Of a stretch of DNA of 64,000 nucleotides, positions 17,870 through 26,440 are shown piece after piece. Below the pieces are notes generated by a model, which saw only the letters and a list, made by a program, of their open reading frames with translations, was not told where the DNA came from and did no database searches. Origin of the DNA: DATEGZ01 sp035519535. Lineage in GTDB: Bacteria > Acidobacteriota > Vicinamibacteria > Vicinamibacterales > SCN-69-37. The stretch spans positions 1 to 64,000 of the forward strand of contig DATIWF010000029.1 in assembly GCA_035519535.1 (NCBI GenBank), read 5' to 3'. The stretch's first letter is position 1. The number at the start of each line of letters is the position of its first letter. The translations under genes and the position numbers were made by a program.

Positions 17870-18700
17870 GTGAGCTCAGCAAGCCGGACGGCCGTGGGCG
17901 TGGCGGCGCTCCGCGCGGCCCACCAGCTCTTCGATGCCGAACCCCACATCCTCGAGGACCCGATTGCCATCCAGCTGCTCGAGCCCGACGTCGTGGAGCG
18001 GCTTCGGGCCGCGCCGGCGGCGGCCGTGCAGGGCGCGGCCTTCTTCCTGCGTTCCCACGTCGTCGTGCGCAGCCGGTATGCGGAGGACTGTCTGGCCGAC
18101 GCGGCGCGTCGCGGCGTGGGGCAGTACGTGATTCTGGGCGCCGGATTGGACACGTTTGCCTGGCGGCAGCCTGGCTGGGCGGCGGCGCTTCAGATCTATG
18201 AAGTGGACCAGCCGGCCAGCCAGCACGACAAGCGCGCGCGTCTCCATCGAGCCGGCCTCGCGTCGCCGCCGAATCTTCGTCTTGTGCCGGTGGACTTCGA
18301 GGTGGAGGCGCTCGACGCGCGGCTGACCGACGCCGGCCTCGATCGCACGCGGCCGGTCTTCTTCTCGTGGCTTGGCGTCATGCCCTACCTCCACGAGCCG
18401 GCGATTGACGACGTGCTGCGCGTCATCGCCCAGGGTGCCGCCGGGACCGAGGTCGTGCTGAGCTTTGCGCCGGCCGATGACGGCGGCGGACCGTCGCGTG
18501 TCGAGCAGATGGCGGCCGCGGTCGGTGAGCAGTTTCGATCGCACTTCACGCCCGCACAGCTCGAGGAGAAGCTCCGCGCGGGTGGCTTCGTCGACGTGTC
18601 GTTTCTGACACCGGCGGATTCGGTCGCGCGCTACTTCGCCGGGCGCGACGACGGGCTCGCGCCGCCGCGACGCACGTCGATCGCCCGCGCGCGGGTCTAG
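17870..18700 (+). CDS. Class I SAM-dependent methyltransferase (Ppm1/TcmP, leucine carboxyl methyltransferase-like)
   Basis: A 276-residue cytoplasmic methyltransferase of the TIGR00027/Ppm type, often annotated as putative S-adenosyl-methionine-dependent methyltransferase. Visible are ARGVGQYVILGAGLDTFAW-like motif I (VILGAGLDT, about residues 84-92), the acidic loop YEVDQPASQHDKR and FFSWLGVMPYL. It probably methylates a carboxylate or hydroxyl of a small metabolite; the substrate is unknown. It starts at GTG and is divergent from the ADOP permease with a 77-bp gap. No ribosome binding site is evident. Confidence 0.88.
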   Translation: MSSASRTAVGVAALRAAHQLFDAEPHILEDPIAIQLLEPDVVERLRAAPAAAVQGAAFFLRSHVVVRSRYAEDCLADAARRGVGQYVILGAGLDTFAWRQPGWAAALQIYEVDQPASQHDKRARLHRAGLASPPNLRLVPVDFEVEALDARLTDAGLDRTRPVFFSWLGVMPYLHEPAIDDVLRVIAQGAAGTEVVLSFAPADDGGGPSRVEQMAAAVGEQFRSHFTPAQLEEKLRAGGFVDVSFLTPADSVARYFAGRDDGLAPPRRTSIARARV

Positions 18701-18717
18701 CCTATCTCCACGGGTGG

Positions 18718-18723
18718 TAATCT
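18718..18723 (+). promoter_or_regulatory. -10 box (TAATCT), leaderless start of the M28 gene
   Basis: TAATCT ends 7 nt before the ATG at 18731 and there is no Shine-Dalgarno. Transcription would begin at or next to the start codon. Confidence 0.45.
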
Positions 18724-18730
18724 GCTGCCT

Positions 18731-19648
18731 ATGATGTTCCGCTCCGCTCTCGTCGGTCTCGTCGTCGTCGCCGTGGGGCAGACTCCGCGGCCAAGCACGG
18801 TGGTCGACAGCACGCAACTGCTGCGCGACTTGCAGACGCTCTCCGCCGACGACATGCAGGGCCGCCAGGTCGATACGCCCGGCGGTGAGAAGGCGCGGGC
18901 ATTCGTCATCGAGCGATTCAAGGCGTCGGGGATCGCGCCGTTCGGCGACACGTACGAGCAGCCCTTCGCGTTCGCGGGCGGGCGCGGCGCGGCGGCGACC
19001 GAACGGCATGGCGTCAACGTCGAGGGGCACATCGACGGCACGGCGTCGCCCCGGCGGTACATCGTCGTGTCGGCGCATTACGATCACATCGGCACGCGCA
19101 ACGGCGTCGTCTACAACGGCGCGGACGACAACGCGTCGGGCACGGCGGCGCTCTTCGCAGTGGCGAAGTACTTCAGCCAGCACCGGCCTTCGCATTCGCT
19201 GATCTTCGTGGCGTTCGACGGGGAGGAGGCGGGCCTTCGGGGATCCCGGGCGTTCGTCGAGCATCCGCCGGTGGACACCGCGACGCTCGCGATCGACCTC
19301 AACATGGACATGATCGGCCGCGAGCCCGACGACAAGCTCTTCGTCGTCGGCACGTATCTGCAGCCGACGCTGAAGCCGATCGTTGAGAAGATCGCGGCGG
19401 CGGCCACCGTCAAGCTGCTGGTCGGCCATGACAATCCGAACGAGAAGGGCGTCGAGGACTGGACGCGCGACTCGGATCACTACGTCTTCATCCAGGCGAA
19501 GATTCCCGCCCTGTATTTCGGAGTCGAGGACTTCGATCAGCATCACAAGCCGACCGACGACTACGAGACCATGACCTACGATTTCTACGTTCGAGCAGTG
19601 GAGACAATGGTCGAGGCCGTCAAGGTGTTCGACCTCAGCCTGAACTGA
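18731..19648 (+). CDS. M28-family zinc aminopeptidase, secreted
   Basis: A 305-residue co-catalytic zinc peptidase. A short hydrophobic N-terminus (1-17) suggests export. M28 metal ligands are clear: SAHYDHIG (His116), NGADDNASG (Asp132), DGEEAGLRGS (catalytic Glu165, ligand Glu166), NMDMIG (Asp193) and a final His in DSDHYVF. It should remove N-terminal amino acids from peptides in the periplasm or outside, complementing the M14 enzyme. The start is taken at 18731 because a TAATCT box lies 7 nt upstream. It is transcribed in the same direction as, but separated from, the DUF2911 gene. Confidence 0.92.
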   Translation: MMFRSALVGLVVVAVGQTPRPSTVVDSTQLLRDLQTLSADDMQGRQVDTPGGEKARAFVIERFKASGIAPFGDTYEQPFAFAGGRGAAATERHGVNVEGHIDGTASPRRYIVVSAHYDHIGTRNGVVYNGADDNASGTAALFAVAKYFSQHRPSHSLIFVAFDGEEAGLRGSRAFVEHPPVDTATLAIDLNMDMIGREPDDKLFVVGTYLQPTLKPIVEKIAAAATVKLLVGHDNPNEKGVEDWTRDSDHYVFIQAKIPALYFGVEDFDQHHKPTDDYETMTYDFYVRAVETMVEAVKVFDLSLN

Positions 19649-19695
19649 GTGTCATCGAGGCGGGACAACCAGGGCGCGTGCCTCCTTCAATCCGT

Positions 19696-19716
19696 ACGGC
19701 CATCGGCATCGGCCGT
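19696..19716 (+). terminator. GC-rich hairpin after the M28 gene
   Basis: ACGGCC and GGCCGT arms enclose a 9-nt loop and are followed by CTTGT, 47 bp after the M28 stop. It is a weak intrinsic terminator candidate in an otherwise featureless 283-bp spacer. Confidence 0.3.
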
Positions 19717-19803
19717 CTTGTACGGTCCCGAGGCGCGGGCGGTATTCGAACGTGCTTTGCGCACCGACCTGCGAGGCCAGCCCATCGTCGAGCGGACGAA
19801 TGC

Positions 19804-19817
19804 GTTACTGCAGTAAC
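19804..19817. promoter_or_regulatory. 14-bp perfect palindrome GTTACTGCAGTAAC
   Basis: A perfect palindrome 115 bp upstream of the DUF2911 gene. Its size and symmetry suit a dimeric repressor operator, but the regulator is unknown and the palindrome may be fortuitous. Confidence 0.3.
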
Positions 19818-19916
19818 TCGCCCGATCGACTGTGCCGTAGTCTGCTCGTCTCGAGCGTCCTGAGTCTCGCCGCGGCGGCGGCCTGGCGCTGTAGCCGCGG
19901 CATCGGTCACCGGGTG

Positions 19917-19922
19917 TAGACT
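19917..19922 (+). promoter_or_regulatory. -10 box (TAGACT) of the DUF2911 gene
   Basis: TAGACT ends 9 nt before the GTG at 19932; no Shine-Dalgarno is seen, so the mRNA may be near-leaderless. Confidence 0.4.
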
Positions 19923-19931
19923 CGACCCACT

Positions 19932-20498
19932 GTGACAGCCAGGGAAGCGGTCAGGCGCCCGCTCGCCGCGGCGACGATCGTGATTCTGATCGTCCTGACC
20001 GTGTTGATGTCCCGCGTGGTCTTCACGCAGCGGCCCCGGGTGAGTCCGCGCGGTACGGTCAAAGCCGAGATCGAGGGCTGTGCGATTTCGATCGAGTACG
20101 GCCGGCCGTACAGGAAGGGCCGAACGATCTGGGGCGGCCTGGTGCCGTGGAATCACTGGTGGATGCCGGGCGCCGACGAAGCCTCGTCGATCACGACGAA
20201 CGCGACGATCGTCTTCGCCGACGCGATCACCATGCCCGCGGGAGTGCACACGATCTACACGCTGCCCGGGCCCGATGACTTCAAGCTCATCATCTCGAAC
20301 GAGACGGGGCAGTTTCACACCCAGTACCATCCCGATCGCGATCTCGGCCGCGTCAGCATGACGCTCCGCAAGCTCGACGAACTGGTCGAGCAGTTGACCT
20401 TCGCCGTCGAGCCCGGCCCGGGCGGCGGCGGAACGTTCAAGCTCATCTGGGACGACCGCGAGTACTCCGTGCCGATCGTCGTCAGGAGGAGACCGTGA
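19932..20498 (+). CDS. DUF2911 domain protein, membrane-anchored
   Basis: A 188-residue protein. One N-terminal hydrophobic helix (about 17-33) would anchor it or serve as a signal. The rest is a DUF2911 beta domain: SPRGTVKAEIEGCAISIEYG, then GRPYRKGRTIWGGLVPW and MPGADEASSITT, a run shared across this widespread but uncharacterised family, and TMPAGVHTIYTLPG. DUF2911 proteins are exported in Acidobacteriota and Bacteroidota; the function is unknown. Its TGA overlaps the next start (GTGA), so the two are coupled. Confidence 0.88.
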   Translation: MTAREAVRRPLAAATIVILIVLTVLMSRVVFTQRPRVSPRGTVKAEIEGCAISIEYGRPYRKGRTIWGGLVPWNHWWMPGADEASSITTNATIVFADAITMPAGVHTIYTLPGPDDFKLIISNETGQFHTQYHPDRDLGRVSMTLRKLDELVEQLTFAVEPGPGGGGTFKLIWDDREYSVPIVVRRRP

Positions 20499-21772
20499 GC
20501 GTCCGCGCCCCTCGCAGCGCACTCGTCGCGCTGGCGATCGCGGCCGCGGGCGGTCGCGTAGGGGCTGCGCAGGATTCCGAAGTCAAGTCGATGGCGGTGC
20601 GTGTGGCGGCGGTGAGTGTGCCGACGACGACGATCGCCGTCGAGAATCGGTCTACCTCGCCGCTGGTCGAACTGCGCCTGGCCGTGTCGGGGCCTGAGGG
20701 CGTGGGAGTGTACTCGTCGAATTTCCTCGCCGGGGCGAGGGCATCTGAGCCGGGCACCGGCCCGATCGCGCCAGGCGAGCGCCGGACGATCACGATCGAG
20801 ACACCGGGCGCGCTGGCGACCGTCAGGCCGGCGCTCGCGGCGTTTGCCAACGGCAATCTCGAAGGCGATCCAGCCGCGATCGACGAGGTTGTGACTGTGC
20901 GTCGTCAGCGCGTCGCTGCGCTGCGCTACTGGATTGCGGCACTGAACGCAGCGCCGGCGGACGACGCCAGCCTGCACGCGTATGTGCAGGCGCGGATCGA
21001 AGAAAGCGCCCGCATGACGCCCGACGACCCAAGCGGCTTGCGAAATCAGCTCGCCGGCTACGTGAACGGTGCGGCACGAGGGACAGGGTGGTTGCACCAG
21101 GTCGTGGTGTCGCGGCGCGACAGTGCCGCCCGGGAGCTCACCGCGCTGACGATGCCAGGGGGAGCGATCTCGCCTGGGCCGGTGACCTCGATCGCCGTGG
21201 ACGTCCAGCGTCGGGCCGGCGCCCGGGTCGTCGCGTATCTCGAGAACCTGAGAGACGTGCCCGCGCAGGCCTGGGAAGTGGAATTTGCGTTTCCCGACGC
21301 GCCGAATCGACCCATCATGGGTCACCGGGCCGACGGGCCCTACGAACTGAAGCGTCACGAGGTCGCGGAGGTGCTGGTGTATCCGGGCGGCCAGGCGCCG
21401 AGCGTGCTGCCCGTCGCCTCCGTGCGCATGGTGCTGTTCGCGGACGGGACATTCGAAGGCTCGCGGCAGTCACGCGACGAGGTTCTCGCGTCGCGTGCGC
21501 GAGAGGAGCAGGACCTCGCCTACTGGATTCAGGCGCTCAACGAAGACGGCATGAAGCCGTCAAGCGACGCCGCTTCAGCGTTGCGCGATCGTGTACTGCG
21601 TCGCAAGCAGGACGCTGCCGCTGCTCAACGGCCGGAGACCCAGGCCGACCAAATTGCACAACTCGCGAATCAGATCGAACGTACCCCGGACCGCCAGGCC
21701 GCAATCGTCGGAGCTGTCGTCGCCACGATGGAACGACGGCGCCAGACCCTCGTGCGACTCACACCCCGGTAA
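20495..21772 (+). CDS. Secreted protein with an internal duplication, unknown function
   Basis: A 425-residue exported protein (signal peptide about 1-25, ending GAAQ). Two similar halves are visible. Each has a beta segment (TTIAVENRSTSPLVELRLAV; RVVAYLENLRDVPAQAWEVEFAF) with extracellular Ig-like character, then an x-x-F-A-[ND]-G-x-[LF]-E-G motif and, 25-30 residues later, YWI[AQ]ALN (about residues 146 and 346). The end is a charged, probably helical tail. No known family was recognised. It overlaps the DUF2911 gene by 4 bp and is probably its functional partner outside the cytoplasm. Confidence 0.75.
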   Translation: MSVRAPRSALVALAIAAAGGRVGAAQDSEVKSMAVRVAAVSVPTTTIAVENRSTSPLVELRLAVSGPEGVGVYSSNFLAGARASEPGTGPIAPGERRTITIETPGALATVRPALAAFANGNLEGDPAAIDEVVTVRRQRVAALRYWIAALNAAPADDASLHAYVQARIEESARMTPDDPSGLRNQLAGYVNGAARGTGWLHQVVVSRRDSAARELTALTMPGGAISPGPVTSIAVDVQRRAGARVVAYLENLRDVPAQAWEVEFAFPDAPNRPIMGHRADGPYELKRHEVAEVLVYPGGQAPSVLPVASVRMVLFADGTFEGSRQSRDEVLASRAREEQDLAYWIQALNEDGMKPSSDAASALRDRVLRRKQDAAAAQRPETQADQIAQLANQIERTPDRQAAIVGAVVATMERRRQTLVRLTPR

Positions 21773-21842
21773 CACGATCGCTCGCCCGCCCGCAGTATCC
21801 TCGGTGTATCCTTCGACTGCCCATAGGAGAAGGAGCCCCCCG

Positions 21843-24713
21843 ATGTTCCGCTCGCGCCCTTATTCCACCGCCGTTCTTGTCGTCGCCCTGCTCGGTCTGA
21901 TCGCCATCCCATGGGGCCCGCGGCTGCTGGCGCAGCAGCCGAAGTACGACCCGCAGCTCTACTCCGGCCTCCACTGGCGGATGCTCGGGCCGTTCCGCGG
22001 CGGCCGCACGGACGCCGTGAGCGGCGTGCCCGGCCGGCCCAACGAGTTCTACTTCGGCGCCGTGAACGGCGGCGTGTGGAAGACGATCGATGCGGGCCGC
22101 GTCTGGGTTCCGGTGTTCGACTCGCAGCCCGTCGCGTCCATTGGCGCGCTGGCCGTGGCGCCGTCGAGCCCGGATACCGTCTACGTCGGCAGCGGCGAGT
22201 CCACGCTGCGCGACTCGACGGGCTACGGTACCGGCATGTACAAGTCCACCGACGCCGGCAAGACGTGGACCCACATCGGCCTCGACGACACCCAGCACAT
22301 CGGCAAGATCGCCGTCGATCCGAAGAATCCGAACATCGTGTTCGTGGCGGCCATCGGCCACCTCTACGAATCGCATCCCGCGCGCGGCGTCTATCGGTCG
22401 CAGGATGGCGGGCGCAGCTGGACGAAGGTGCTGTTCAAGGACGACAACACGGGTGCGGTCGAGGTCGTCATCGATCCCAGCAACTCGCAGGTCGTCTACG
22501 CGGGCCTGTGGAACACGCGCCGGCCCACCTGGTACACGTACCAGCCGACGAACGGGCCCGGCGGCGGCATCTACAAATCCACCGACGGCGGCACGACCTG
22601 GCACCAGCTCGGCGGTGGCCTGCCCGCCGCGTGCATCGGGAAAACCGGCATCGCGGTGGCGGCGAGCAATCCGCGGCGCGTCTACGCGGTCGTGGACGAC
22701 TTCCTGCCCGAGGGCGCGCCCGCGGGCACGCCGTGCCCGAGCGTGCCACCGGGACGGGGCGGCGGCGCCGGGGGCGCGGCCGCGGCCGGCGGGGGCGCGC
22801 CTGCCGCGCCGCCATCACCGCCGCAAGGGGGCTTCTACCGGTCGGACGATGCCGGCACGACCTGGACGAAGATGTCCGGTGACAGCGCGCTCTGGGGCCG
22901 CGGCTGGTACTTCGAGCACGTCGCAGTGGATCCGAAGAACGCGGACATCGTGTACGTGCCCAACGTCTCGGTGTCGCGAACGAAGGACGGTGGCAAGACG
23001 TGGGTGCCGCTCCGCGGATCGCCCGGCGGCGACGACTACCACCAGGCGTGGGTGTCGCCCGACGATCCGAACACCATGATCGTCGCGAGCGACCAGGGCA
23101 CGATTATCACGCGCAACGCGTCGACCGACGACCCGCGCGAGGTCACGTGGAGCTCGTGGCTGAACCAGCCGACCGCGCAGATCTATCACGTGTCGGTGGA
23201 CTACCGTTTCCCGTACTGGGTGACGGGCGCGCAGCAGGACAGCGGCGCCGTCGGCGTGCGCTCGCGCGGCAAGTTCGCCGACATCACCATGCGCGACTGG
23301 GAGCCGATTGGCGCCGGCGGCGAGAGCGGCATGACCGCCGGGGACCCGCGGCATCCCGGCATCATCTTCGGCGGCAGCGGATCGCGATTCGACCTCGAGC
23401 TGAACGCGTCGGCCGGCGGCGGGGCGGCCCCGGCGGGGCGCCAGGACTGGACCCAGCCGCTCGTGTTCTCGAAGGCCGATCCGAACGCGCTGTACTACGC
23501 GAATCAGACTCTGTACAAGACCACGGACGACGCGCGCACGTGGACACAGATGAGCGAGGACCTCACGCGTCCTGATCCCGGCGTGCCGTCGAATCTCGAC
23601 GCGACCGCCGCCGAGGACATCGATCGCAACGGCAAGCGCGGCGTGATCTACGCCGTGTCGCCCTCGCCGCTGCGCGCGCCGATGGTCTGGATCGGCACCG
23701 ACGACGGCTTCATCCAGGTCACGACCGACGACGGCAAGACGTGGCAGAACGTGACGCCGCCCGCGGTCAACGCCTGGAGCCGCGTGACGACGATCGAGGC
23801 CTCGCACTTCGATCCGAACACGGCGTACGCGTCGGTCGATCGCCACCAGCTCAACGACTTCAACCCGCACATCTACCGCACGCGCGACCTCGGCAAGACG
23901 TGGCAGGAGATCACGCGCGGTCTGCCGGCGGGCGTGTACGTCCACGTGGTGAAGGAAGATCCGATGCGGCGCGGGCTGCTCTTTGCGGGCACCGAGCGCG
24001 CCGTCTGGATGTCGTTCGACGACGGCGACACGTGGCAATCGCTGCAGCTGAACCTGCCGGTCACGTCGGTCCGCGATTTCGAGGTCTACGGCAACGACCT
24101 CATCGTCGCGACCCACGGGCGAGGATTTTGGGTGATCGACGACATCAGCACGCTGCGCCAGATCAACGATCAGGTCGCGCAATCGAGCGCGTATCTGTTC
24201 AAACCGGCCGACGCGATCAACGTCATCCAGGGCGGCGACAACGGCACGCCGACACAGAAGGACGAACCGCAGGCCGCGAATCCGCCGAACGGCGCGTACA
24301 TCGACTACTACCTGAAGTCTGCGCCGACGACGCCGGTGACGATCGAGGTGCTCGACAGCGCCGGCACGGTGCTCGCGACGTTCACGAACGCTCCCAACAC
24401 GGCGCCTGCGGGAGCCGGCGGCGGTCGGGGCGGGGGCGGCGGTCGGGGCGGCGCGGGCGGCGGGATTCCGAATACGTCCCCGTTGTGGCGGCCGACGCCG
24501 GAGCCGTTCTCGGCGGCGCCCGGCATGCACCGCGTCGCGTGGTCACCGGGCGGCGGTGGCGGCCGCGGATTCGGCGGCGGCGGTGGCGGCGGTGGCCGCG
24601 GCGGCCGCGGCGGCGGCGCGCCCATGACCGGCACGTTCACAGCGCGGCTGACGGTCAACGGGCAAAGTCAGACGCAGACGTTCACAGTGAAGGCGGATCC
24701 CAGGCAGAGGTAG
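21843..24713 (+). CDS. Giant secreted VPS10/BNR beta-propeller protein (2)
   Basis: A 956-residue exported protein, signal peptide about 1-30. It is a paralog of the proteins at 3276 and 29553: it shares WRMLGPFRGGRTDAVSGV, a series of Asp-box blades (STDAGKTW, SQDGGRSW, STDGGTTW, SDDAGTTW, TTDDGKTW) and GDDYHQAWVSPDDP. Gly/Ala/Pro-rich inserts occur at about 299-329, 856-876 and 902-926; the first lies before YRSDDAG, the same loop as in the paralog at 29553. It ends with a short beta domain (TARLTVNGQSQTQTF). GGAGAAGGAG precedes the ATG and two TATCCT boxes lie at 21796 and 21807. The family is labelled glycosyl hydrolase or sortilin-like without proven activity. Confidence 0.85.
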   Translation: MFRSRPYSTAVLVVALLGLIAIPWGPRLLAQQPKYDPQLYSGLHWRMLGPFRGGRTDAVSGVPGRPNEFYFGAVNGGVWKTIDAGRVWVPVFDSQPVASIGALAVAPSSPDTVYVGSGESTLRDSTGYGTGMYKSTDAGKTWTHIGLDDTQHIGKIAVDPKNPNIVFVAAIGHLYESHPARGVYRSQDGGRSWTKVLFKDDNTGAVEVVIDPSNSQVVYAGLWNTRRPTWYTYQPTNGPGGGIYKSTDGGTTWHQLGGGLPAACIGKTGIAVAASNPRRVYAVVDDFLPEGAPAGTPCPSVPPGRGGGAGGAAAAGGGAPAAPPSPPQGGFYRSDDAGTTWTKMSGDSALWGRGWYFEHVAVDPKNADIVYVPNVSVSRTKDGGKTWVPLRGSPGGDDYHQAWVSPDDPNTMIVASDQGTIITRNASTDDPREVTWSSWLNQPTAQIYHVSVDYRFPYWVTGAQQDSGAVGVRSRGKFADITMRDWEPIGAGGESGMTAGDPRHPGIIFGGSGSRFDLELNASAGGGAAPAGRQDWTQPLVFSKADPNALYYANQTLYKTTDDARTWTQMSEDLTRPDPGVPSNLDATAAEDIDRNGKRGVIYAVSPSPLRAPMVWIGTDDGFIQVTTDDGKTWQNVTPPAVNAWSRVTTIEASHFDPNTAYASVDRHQLNDFNPHIYRTRDLGKTWQEITRGLPAGVYVHVVKEDPMRRGLLFAGTERAVWMSFDDGDTWQSLQLNLPVTSVRDFEVYGNDLIVATHGRGFWVIDDISTLRQINDQVAQSSAYLFKPADAINVIQGGDNGTPTQKDEPQAANPPNGAYIDYYLKSAPTTPVTIEVLDSAGTVLATFTNAPNTAPAGAGGGRGGGGGRGGAGGGIPNTSPLWRPTPEPFSAAPGMHRVAWSPGGGGGRGFGGGGGGGGRGGRGGGAPMTGTFTARLTVNGQSQTQTFTVKADPRQR

Positions 24714-24718
24714 TCCGA

Positions 24719-24783
24719 GCACCAGACCCTCGCGAGCGACGCGCGCGCAATGCCGTGCCTGGTGCCCGACGCCCAGTGCCTGA
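24719..24783. repeat. Hairpin plus degenerate 7-mer array between convergent genes
   Basis: GCACCAG (24719) and CTGGTGC (24759) form arms around a 33-nt loop. From 24756 four successive 7-mers, TGCCTGG, TGCCCGA, CGCCCAG and TGCCTGA, fill the spacer. The repeat is degenerate and may be part of a terminator. Confidence 0.35.
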
Positions 24784-24785
24784 TC

Positions 24786-25244
24786 TTAGAGCCTGCTGAG
24801 AATGACGCGCGCGATCGCCTTGAGCTGATCGACAGTCAGCCGGGGCGCGATCGGACGCGACGAGAAATACGTGGTGACCGAGACGGCCTGCGTGCCCTTC
24901 CGCACGTACAGGACGTATTGCATCGAGCCCGGCGGCGCGTCGAAGGCGTCGTCGCCGAGACCGCTGACGGCGGCGTGGAAGATCTTCGGGTCCTTCTTGA
25001 CCGACTCGTAGAGCGCCGCCGTCGAGAACTTGACCATCAGCAGCAGCTTGCCCTCGGGCCCGGTGAAATTCAGATCCCCGCCCGCGCCGGTCATCGCATT
25101 CCTCGCGACCTGCTTCACGCCGGTCAGACCCGAGACTTTCTCCACATCGGCCACGGTGAGTCGAGCGTCCGGCGCTTGTGCCGCGAGGAGCACGCCGCCG
25201 GCCATGAGTGCGAGGAGGACCGCCGCACGACGGGGCATCGTCAT
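24786..25244 (-). CDS. Small secreted protein, unknown function
   Basis: A 152-residue exported protein. The signal peptide spans about 1-22 (AAVLLALMAGGVLLAAQA). The mature domain contains LTVADVEKVSGLTGVK, FTGPEGKLLLMVKFSTAALYE and GLGDDAFDAPPG, followed by a strand VLYVRKGTQAVSVTTYF and a final helix. This pattern (a helix, a strand with a 'GD.AF' turn, then a hydrophobic strand) is seen in short secreted proteins of Acidobacteriota; I do not recognise a named family. The start was chosen at ATG 25244; another ATG lies 6 nt downstream. It is convergent with the second propeller gene and divergent from the channel gene. Confidence 0.65.
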   Translation of the reverse strand: MTMPRRAAVLLALMAGGVLLAAQAPDARLTVADVEKVSGLTGVKQVARNAMTGAGGDLNFTGPEGKLLLMVKFSTAALYESVKKDPKIFHAAVSGLGDDAFDAPPGSMQYVLYVRKGTQAVSVTTYFSSRPIAPRLTVDQLKAIARVILSRL

Positions 25245-25284
25245 GGAGTGACTTGCGGCAGAATAGCACACCGGTGGCGACGAC

Positions 25285-26385
25285 ATGAGCGCGGGCTGGC
25301 TGGAAATCGCCGCAGGGGGCGCGCTCATCGTGCTCGTCCTGTGGGACACGTTCGAGACGATGATCCTGCCCCGCAGCGTCACGTCGCCGATTCGTCTGGC
25401 GTTTCTGGTGAACCGGACGGTCTGGCGCGCGTGGCGCGCGATCGTGTTCGGCCTCGCGTCCGTTCGGCGCCACGAGCGATACCTCGGCTTCTACGGTCCG
25501 CTGTCGGTCCTGCTGATGCTCGTGCTGTGGGCGGTCGCGCTGATCGCCGGCTTTGCGGTGATTGGCGTCGGGCTGGGATCACGCTGGGTCGCGCCTGAGG
25601 GTGCGGCGACGTTCAAGACGGCGCTCTACGTGAGCGGCACGACGTTCTTCACGCTCGGGTTGGGCGATGTGCATCCGGTCGGCACGTGGACGCGCGCGCT
25701 CGTGGTGGCGGAATCCGGCACGGGCTTTGGCTTCCTCGCGATCGGCATTTCGTACCTGCCCGTGCTCTACCAGTCGTTCTCGCGCCGCGAGGTGCAGATC
25801 ACGCTGCTCGACGCGTGGGCGGGCTCGCCGCCGTCGGCGGTCGAGCTCCTCCGGCGATTGTCGGCGGCCGGTGCCGTCGGCTCCGTCCACGGCTTTCTCA
25901 AGGAATGGGAGCGCTGGTCGTCGGAGGTCCTCGAAGGACACATTTCCTATCCGCAAGTCGCGTACTTTCGATCGCAGCACGGCAAGCAGTCGTGGGTCGC
26001 GTCGCTCACGGCCGTGCTCGATGTCTCCGCGCTCGTGCTGACCGGCATTCGTGGCCTGCCCGAGTGGCAGGCGCGCGTGACGTTCGCGATCGCGCGCCAC
26101 GCGGCGGTGGACCTGGGCCAGATTCTGCACGCGCCGCCGATCGAGAGCGCCCGCATGACGGCGGACGCCTGCGATCGGCTGATCGCGGCCGTCGAGGGCG
26201 CCGGGCTGCAGTTCGAGCACGACGACGCGCCGCGCCGCCTGCTGCGGTTCCGCAATCTCTACGAGCCGTACGTCGCCGGCCTGGCCGCTGAGCTGGCCAT
26301 GGAGCTGCCGCCGTGGATTCGCGACGGCGCGGGGCGCGACAACTGGGAGGCCACGCCGAAGACGAGGGTCGAAGTGCATCTCTAG
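25285..26385 (+). CDS. Potassium-channel-family membrane protein
   Basis: A 366-residue membrane protein. Hydrophobic helices are at about 5-23, 73-95 and, after the pore, 137-160. The pore loop ALYVSGTTFFTLGLGDVHP contains TLGLGD (123-128), a variant of the K+ channel filter TxGxGD. The remaining 200 residues are soluble and largely helical, so the channel may be gated by a cytoplasmic domain, but no RCK/TrkA motif was recognised. The filter has Leu in place of the usual Val/Ile-Gly-Tyr pattern, so ion selectivity is unproven. The ATG at 25285 follows a 40-bp divergent spacer. Confidence 0.8.
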   Translation: MSAGWLEIAAGGALIVLVLWDTFETMILPRSVTSPIRLAFLVNRTVWRAWRAIVFGLASVRRHERYLGFYGPLSVLLMLVLWAVALIAGFAVIGVGLGSRWVAPEGAATFKTALYVSGTTFFTLGLGDVHPVGTWTRALVVAESGTGFGFLAIGISYLPVLYQSFSRREVQITLLDAWAGSPPSAVELLRRLSAAGAVGSVHGFLKEWERWSSEVLEGHISYPQVAYFRSQHGKQSWVASLTAVLDVSALVLTGIRGLPEWQARVTFAIARHAAVDLGQILHAPPIESARMTADACDRLIAAVEGAGLQFEHDDAPRRLLRFRNLYEPYVAGLAAELAMELPPWIRDGAGRDNWEATPKTRVEVHL

Positions 26386-26387
26386 GA

Positions 26388-26436
26388 GGTTCCAAGGGGT
26401 TCCTGCTTCGTTCCGAGGAGGTTCCAGTTGGGTTCT
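26388..26436. repeat. Phased GGTTCC array
   Basis: Five (G)GTTCY boxes begin at 26388, 26398, 26409, 26420 and 26431, spaced 10, 11, 11 and 11 bp, one per helical turn. The array fills the spacer between the channel gene stop and the antiporter ATG and is the reverse complement of the GGAAC array at 9991. Confidence 0.55.
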
Positions 26437-26440
26437 GCGC

